Translations under genes and position numbers: made by a program
The notes under the pieces: generated by a model
What the model was told of the DNA's origin: nothing
The model's database searches: none
What the model saw: only the letters and a program-made list of their open reading frames with translations
Part shown: piece by piece, positions 59,535 through 64,000 of the stretch
Layout: each line of letters opens with the position of its first letter
Numbering within the stretch: the stretch's first letter is position 1
Source of the DNA: Malaya genurostris
Lineage: Eukaryota > Arthropoda > Insecta > Diptera > Culicidae
Length of the DNA: 64,000 nucleotides
NCBI RefSeq assembly: GCF_030247185.1
Contig: NC_080571.1
Coordinates: 82,332,525-82,396,524, forward strand
Direction: 5' to 3'

Positions 59535-62500
59535 TTTATCATCCGCCGCAAATGATTCAATCACTGTCCTGCAGTGGAATTGTCGAAGCATCATGCCAAA
59601 ACTTGATTCATTTAAAGTTTTGTTGCATAGTCAAAAATGTGATGTATTTGCTTTGTGCGAAACATGGCTTACATCAAACATAGCCTTAAATTTTAATGAC
59701 TTTAACATTATACGTCTCGATAGAGACTCCCCGTATGGTGGAGTGCTTTTAGGAATTAAGAAATGTTATTCCTTTTATAGATTAAACATTCCTTCGACTT
59801 CTAGTATAGAAGTTGTTGCTTGTCAAATAAACATTAAAGGAAAGGACATTTGCATTGCTTCGGTATATATTCCTCCAAGAGCTCAAGTTGGACAACGACA
59901 GCTTAATGAAATTGTCGAAGCCCTTCCTGCTCCACGTTTGATTTTAGGAGATTTCAATTCGCACGGAATGATGTGGGGTTCCGTTTACAATGATAGCAGA
60001 TCATCTCTAATATATAATATTTGCGACAATTTTAGCATGACGGTACTAAATATGGGTAGCATGACACGGATCCCAAGACCTCCTGCACGTCCAAGTGCAT
60101 TAGATTTATCTCTTTGTTCGACTTCAATTCGACTAGATTGCACCTGGAAAGTATTTCCTGATTTACATGGTAGCGATCATTTACCAATCATCATCTCAAT
60201 TAGCAGTAACAAAGGCATTGCTAATTCAGTTAATATTCCATATGATTTGACAAAAAATATTGACTGGATTAAATACCAAAGTAATATTTCAAGTGTCTTA
60301 ACTTCAATGGAAGAGCTTCCCCCACTTGAAGAATATGACTTCCTCGTTTGTTCGATTCTGGAGGCCGCAGAACAAGCCCAAACCAAACGATTTCTTGGTC
60401 CATCGTCTAACAGAAGACCTCCAAATCCTTGGTGGGACAAAGAGTGCTCAGATGCTAAACACGCGAAACAAAATGCTTTCAAGACGTTTTTAAAACGAGG
60501 AGGAGGAACTCCTCAGAATTTTGAAAAATTCTTGGTTTTAGAAACCAAGTACAAGAACATACTTCGGGTTAAGAAATGCAGCTATTGGAGACATTTTGTG
60601 GAAGGTTTGTCAAGAGAAACCTCAATGAGCACTCTTTGGAATACGGCCAGACGAATGAGGAATCGTAACGTAGGAAATGAGAGTGAGGAGTACTCGAATC
60701 GATGGATATTTGATTTTGCGAGGAAAGTTTGTCCAGATTCCGTTCCTACGCATAGCATTGTTAGGGAGTCTTCTTCAAATGATGATTCCATTGATAGCCC
60801 CTTTTCAATGATGGAATTTTCCATAGCACTCATGTCTTGTAACAATAACGCTCCTGGATTGGACAGAATTAAATTCAACTTGGTGAAGAATCTGCCCGAC
60901 CTCGCAAAAAGACGTTTGTTGGAATTGTTCAACAAGTTTCTTGAGCAAAATATTGTTCCACCTGACTGGAGACAAGTGAAAGTTATCGCCATTCAAAAGC
61001 CGGGGAAACCAGCTTCCAATCACAACTCATATAGACCCATTGCGATGTTGTCCTGCATCAGAAAATTGTTCGAAAAAATTATTCTACGACGTCTCGACAC
61101 TTGGGTCGAGACGAACGGTTTGTTGTCAGATACTCAGTTTGGCTTCCGTAGAAATAAAGGGACGAATGATTGCCTTGCATTACTTTCGTCTGACATCCAA
61201 ATTGCCTTCGCTCAAAAGCAACAAATGGCATCTGTATTTTTAGACATTAAAGGAGCATTTGATTCAGTTTCCATTGATGTTCTTTCAGACAAGCTCCACC
61301 AACATGGACTCCCAGCGGTTATAAATAATTATTTGCACAACCTTTTGTCAGAGAAACGCATGCATTTTTCACATGGCGATTTGGCAACAATCAGAATTAG
61401 CTACATGGGTCTCCCGCAAGGCTCATGCCTCAGTCCGCTCCTCTATAATTTTTACGTGAATGACATTGACAGCTGTCTAGTAACCCCATGTACACTAAGA
61501 CAATTGGCAGATGATGGCGTGGTTTCAGTTACTGGATCCAAAGCTATTGATCTGCAAAAACCATTGCAAGATACCTTAGATAAATTGTCCGTTTGGGCTG
61601 TTCATCTTGGTATCGAATTCTCTGCGGAGAAAACAGAGTTAGTCGTCTTTTCAAGAAAGCATGATCCCGCGCAGCTTCAGCTCCATATGATGGGAAGAAT
61701 GATCCAACAGGTTTTAACTTTTAAATACCTCGGGGTGTGGTTTGATTCCAAATGCACGTGGGGAGGACACATTAGGTATCTGATAACGAAATGCCAACAA
61801 AGAGTAAATTTTCTTCGAACAATAACAGGGTCTTGGTGGGGTGCTCATCCGCAAGATCTAATAAAATTGTATCAGACAACGATACTTTCAGTGATGGAAT
61901 ATGGATGCGTTTGTTTTCGTTCCGCTGCAAATTCTCATATTATCAAACTTGAGCGAATTCAGTACCGTTGTTTGCGAATTGCTTTAGGCTGCATGCATTC
62001 GACACATACAATGAGTCTTGAAGTTCTGGCGGGAGTTCTTCCATTAAAAGATCGATTTTGGGAGCTTTCATCACGCCTGCTAATAAGATGTGATGTGCTG
62101 AATCCCATGGTAATTAATAATTTCGAACGACTAGTCGAGCTTCGATCTCAAACAAAATTCATGACAGTATATTTTAACCATATGTCACAGGAAATCAACC
62201 CTTCAAGATATATTCCTATCCGTGTCAGCCTCCTAAATGTACCTGACTCAACTTTATTTTTCGACACATCCATGCAGCGCGAAGTGCGTGGAATCCCGGA
62301 CCACCTACGCTCTATGGAAATCCCAAAAATATTTTCAAGTAAGTTCAGGCATATTAACTCTGAGAAAATGTTTTACACGGACGGATCGCGAATGGAAGAA
62401 GCGACAGGGTTTGGTATGTTCAACAATAATGTTTCGGCCTCATTCAAGCTTCAAGAACCTGCATCTGTTTATATAGCAGAGTTAGCAGCAGTTCATTATA

Positions 62501-63219
62501 GCTTGAATGTAATCGTCACATTATCTCCAAACCATTATTTCCTCTTCACAGATAGTCTGAGTGCAATTGAAGCCATTCGCTCAAACGCTGCTGGCAAAAA
62601 TGAACCGTTTTTCTTGGGTAAAATAAAACAGTGTCTGAACGACATATTGAATAATAATTATCTAATCACAATAGTTTGGGTTCCGGCTCATTGCTCCATT
62701 CCAGGCAATGAAAGAGCCGATATTTTAGCCAAACGTGGTGCTATTGAGGGTGAAATTTATGAGAGACCGATTGCTTTCAACGAATTCTATAGCGCGTCTC
62801 GCCAAAGAACACTTGCCAGCTGGCAAGCTTCTTGGGATAAAGATGATCTGGGTCGGTGGATGCACTCAATTATTCCTAAAATATCGACAAAGGCATGGTT
62901 CAGGGGACTGGATGTGAGTAGAGATTTCATTCGTGTGATGTCCAGACTCATGTCCAATCACTACACGTTAGATGCACATCTCCTTCGAATTGGACTTTCC
63001 GAGACTAATCATTGTGCTTGCGGCGAAGGTTACCGCGATATTGACCATGTTGTTTGGACATGCGTGGAGTTTCGTGATGTCAGATCTCAACTAATAAATT
63101 CCTTGCGTACCCAAGGTAGACTATCCAATGTCCCAGTTCGCGACATTCTTGCTTGTCGTGACCTTCCATACATGAAACTTCTTTATCATTTCATTAAATC
63201 CATTGGAGTTCCAATTTAA
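59527..63219 (+). CDS. LINE ORF2: endonuclease, reverse transcriptase, RNase H
   Basis: 1230 residues from MDNLSSAAND (ATG 59527; an in-frame ATG four codons earlier is possible). Endonuclease: VLQWNCRSI (Asn), ALCETWL (Glu), ASVYIPP (Tyr), LILGDFNSHG and GSDHLPIII. Reverse transcriptase: SYRPIAMLSCIRKLFEKIIL, VFLDIKGAFDSVS (first Asp), GLPQGSCLSPLLYNFY, and LADD at 61504-61515 where YADD is commoner. RNase H: FYTDGSRMEE, VYIAELAAVH, FLFTDSLSAIEAI and NERADILAKRG, supplying Asp, Glu, Asp and Asp of the active site. A C-terminal Cys/His block (CACGEGYRDIDHVVWTC) and KLLYHFIKSIGVPI end the protein. No break anywhere, so the enzyme set is probably active or recently so. Confidence 0.94.
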   Translation: MDNLSSAANDSITVLQWNCRSIMPKLDSFKVLLHSQKCDVFALCETWLTSNIALNFNDFNIIRLDRDSPYGGVLLGIKKCYSFYRLNIPSTSSIEVVACQINIKGKDICIASVYIPPRAQVGQRQLNEIVEALPAPRLILGDFNSHGMMWGSVYNDSRSSLIYNICDNFSMTVLNMGSMTRIPRPPARPSALDLSLCSTSIRLDCTWKVFPDLHGSDHLPIIISISSNKGIANSVNIPYDLTKNIDWIKYQSNISSVLTSMEELPPLEEYDFLVCSILEAAEQAQTKRFLGPSSNRRPPNPWWDKECSDAKHAKQNAFKTFLKRGGGTPQNFEKFLVLETKYKNILRVKKCSYWRHFVEGLSRETSMSTLWNTARRMRNRNVGNESEEYSNRWIFDFARKVCPDSVPTHSIVRESSSNDDSIDSPFSMMEFSIALMSCNNNAPGLDRIKFNLVKNLPDLAKRRLLELFNKFLEQNIVPPDWRQVKVIAIQKPGKPASNHNSYRPIAMLSCIRKLFEKIILRRLDTWVETNGLLSDTQFGFRRNKGTNDCLALLSSDIQIAFAQKQQMASVFLDIKGAFDSVSIDVLSDKLHQHGLPAVINNYLHNLLSEKRMHFSHGDLATIRISYMGLPQGSCLSPLLYNFYVNDIDSCLVTPCTLRQLADDGVVSVTGSKAIDLQKPLQDTLDKLSVWAVHLGIEFSAEKTELVVFSRKHDPAQLQLHMMGRMIQQVLTFKYLGVWFDSKCTWGGHIRYLITKCQQRVNFLRTITGSWWGAHPQDLIKLYQTTILSVMEYGCVCFRSAANSHIIKLERIQYRCLRIALGCMHSTHTMSLEVLAGVLPLKDRFWELSSRLLIRCDVLNPMVINNFERLVELRSQTKFMTVYFNHMSQEINPSRYIPIRVSLLNVPDSTLFFDTSMQREVRGIPDHLRSMEIPKIFSSKFRHINSEKMFYTDGSRMEEATGFGMFNNNVSASFKLQEPASVYIAELAAVHYSLNVIVTLSPNHYFLFTDSLSAIEAIRSNAAGKNEPFFLGKIKQCLNDILNNNYLITIVWVPAHCSIPGNERADILAKRGAIEGEIYERPIAFNEFYSASRQRTLASWQASWDKDDLGRWMHSIIPKISTKAWFRGLDVSRDFIRVMSRLMSNHYTLDAHLLRIGLSETNHCACGEGYRDIDHVVWTCVEFRDVRSQLINSLRTQGRLSNVPVRDILACRDLPYMKLLYHFIKSIGVPI

Positions 63220-63545
63220 ATTTTATTTTATGTTAAACTGTTTTCTCTTCCATGAGTTCAACCAATAGCCAACTATAGGATATTGAATATAAGTGGTGAA
63301 CTGATACAAACAATCCTGAAATAGTTATAAGATCATGTACAAAATAAATGTATTTTATTTAATGTAATTAAAATAGCAACTCGCTTGATAAAAACAGTGT
63401 TTAGATTAACTAATGAGTACCAACATACTAATATGATATTCGAAATGTATTAGGTTTAAACTACTATGTATTGTGGATGCCACGGCGAAGAAAAACTTAT
63501 GTATATTGCCTATGAAATAAACGTATTTATGAAAAAAAAAAAAAA

Positions 63546-64000
63546 ATAAAATACATTTATTTTGTACACGATCTTATAACTATTTCAGGTTAGTTTGTAT
63601 CAGTTCATCACTTTTATTCAATATCATATAGTTGGCTATTGGTTGAACTCATGGAAGAGAAAGGGGTCTAACATAAAATAGAACTGAAATTGGAACTCCA
63701 ATGGCCTTAATGAAATGATAAAGAAGTTTCATGTAAGGAAGGTCACAACAAGCAAGAATGTCGCGAACTGCGACATTGAATAGTCTACCTTGGATACGCA
63801 AGGAACTTATTAGTTGAGATCTGACATCACGATACTCCACGCATATCCAAACGACATGTTCAATATCGCGGTAACCTTCGCCACAAGCACAATGATTAGT
63901 CTCGGAAAGTCCAATTCGAAGGAGATGTGCATCTAACGTGTAGTGATTGGACATGAGTCTGGACATCACACGAATGAAGTCCCTACTCACATCCAGTCCC
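63546..64000 (-). mobile_element. Second I-clade LINE copy, tail-to-tail, runs off the window
   Basis: Reverse complement of the 3' end of the neighbouring LINE, with roughly nine in ten residues the same in the coding part. Its minus-strand 3' end stops 13-14 bases after the first AATAAA (within TGTATTTTA), without an A tail of its own, and abuts the plus copy's A tail. Confidence 0.9.
63649..64000 (-). pseudogene. LINE ORF2 C-terminus, partial
   Basis: Matches the last about 105 residues of the ORF2 at 59527-63219: VSRDFIRVMSRLMSNHYTLD, CACGEGYRDIEHVVWICVEY and KLLYHFIKAIGVPI. The stop used in the other copy has changed to sense (TTTAAA to a TTTCAG-type change), adding about 13 residues (SVLFYVRPLSLP) before the next stop. 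The protein continues beyond the window edge, so its completeness is unknown. Confidence 0.85.

Larger units (their letters stand above)
57527..63545 (+). mobile_element. I-clade non-LTR retrotransposon, apparently complete
   Basis: About 6.0 kb: 5'UTR (57527-58220), ORF1, ORF2, 3'UTR with two AATAAA signals (63343 and 63515) and a 14-base A tail. Both reading frames are open without any stop or shift, so this may be a recently active copy. ORF1 with zinc knuckles plus RNase H after the reverse transcriptase places it in the I group (I, LOA or Outcast relatives are not excluded). The exact 5' start is uncertain. Confidence 0.88.

Overview
The window is a piece of an AT-rich, repeat-dominated dipteran nuclear genome, most probably a mosquito (Culicidae). 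The basis is: Tc1/mariner elements with a DD37E catalytic spacing (the ITmD37E type known from mosquitoes), mariner DD34D and maT DD37D elements, jockey-, CR1/jockey-group- and I-clade non-LTR retrotransposons, tRNA-derived SINEs, many MITEs, short insect-type introns and an insect-like Inr+DPE core promoter. There is no operon structure, no prokaryotic signal and no CRISPR array.

Only one conserved host gene is recognisable: an alkylglycerone-phosphate synthase (AGPS, peroxisomal ether-lipid synthesis) in two coding exons on the + strand (47229-48551 and 54269-54712; 588 codons in all). An Inr/DPE core promoter lies at 47134-47167 and a polyadenylation signal 28 bases after the stop. Its single 5.7-kb intron holds a maT element, a 5'-truncated jockey LINE and an ITmD37E deletion derivative. 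A second, unrecognised small split gene or pseudogene lies on the minus strand at 27731-28213, with a 72-bp intron and two in-frame stops near its start.

Layout. 1-8 kb: a SINE, a broken mariner with a jockey fragment inserted in it (13-bp target-site duplication), and a 4.4-kb segment bounded by inverted repeats. 8-10 kb: a minus-strand LINE. 10-17 kb: MITEs, a hAT-type MITE with 8-bp TSD and a SINE in a local duplication. 17.5-19.6 kb: a GC-rich island that looks like a promoter/5'UTR of a gene not otherwise visible. 19.8-25.6 kb: a fold-back element, two mariner remnants and MITEs. 25.6-34 kb: mostly nondescript, with the small minus-strand gene, a fold-back element and a MITE. 34-39 kb: an abundant interspersed repeat with (TA)n and (TAA)n microsatellites, then a mariner deletion derivative. 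39.8-41.6 kb: a 43-bp-period minisatellite. 41.7-46.4 kb: a SINE, an ITmD37E transposase, and repeat copies. 46.4-54.7 kb: AGPS. 55-57.3 kb: a truncated piggyBac-like element ending in a perfect 37-bp hairpin. 57.5-63.5 kb: an apparently intact I-clade LINE (ORF1 with three zinc knuckles; ORF2 with endonuclease, reverse transcriptase and RNase H), followed tail-to-tail by a second copy running off the window.

The window therefore reads mainly as a record of nested transposition. Family assignments are by motif reading only; no database search was possible. I found no convincing wholly new biological system. The points most worth checking are the AGPS gene with altered conserved motifs, the unrecognised split gene at 28 kb, the maT element whose arms copy its own coding end, and the inverted arrangement around the I-type LINE.
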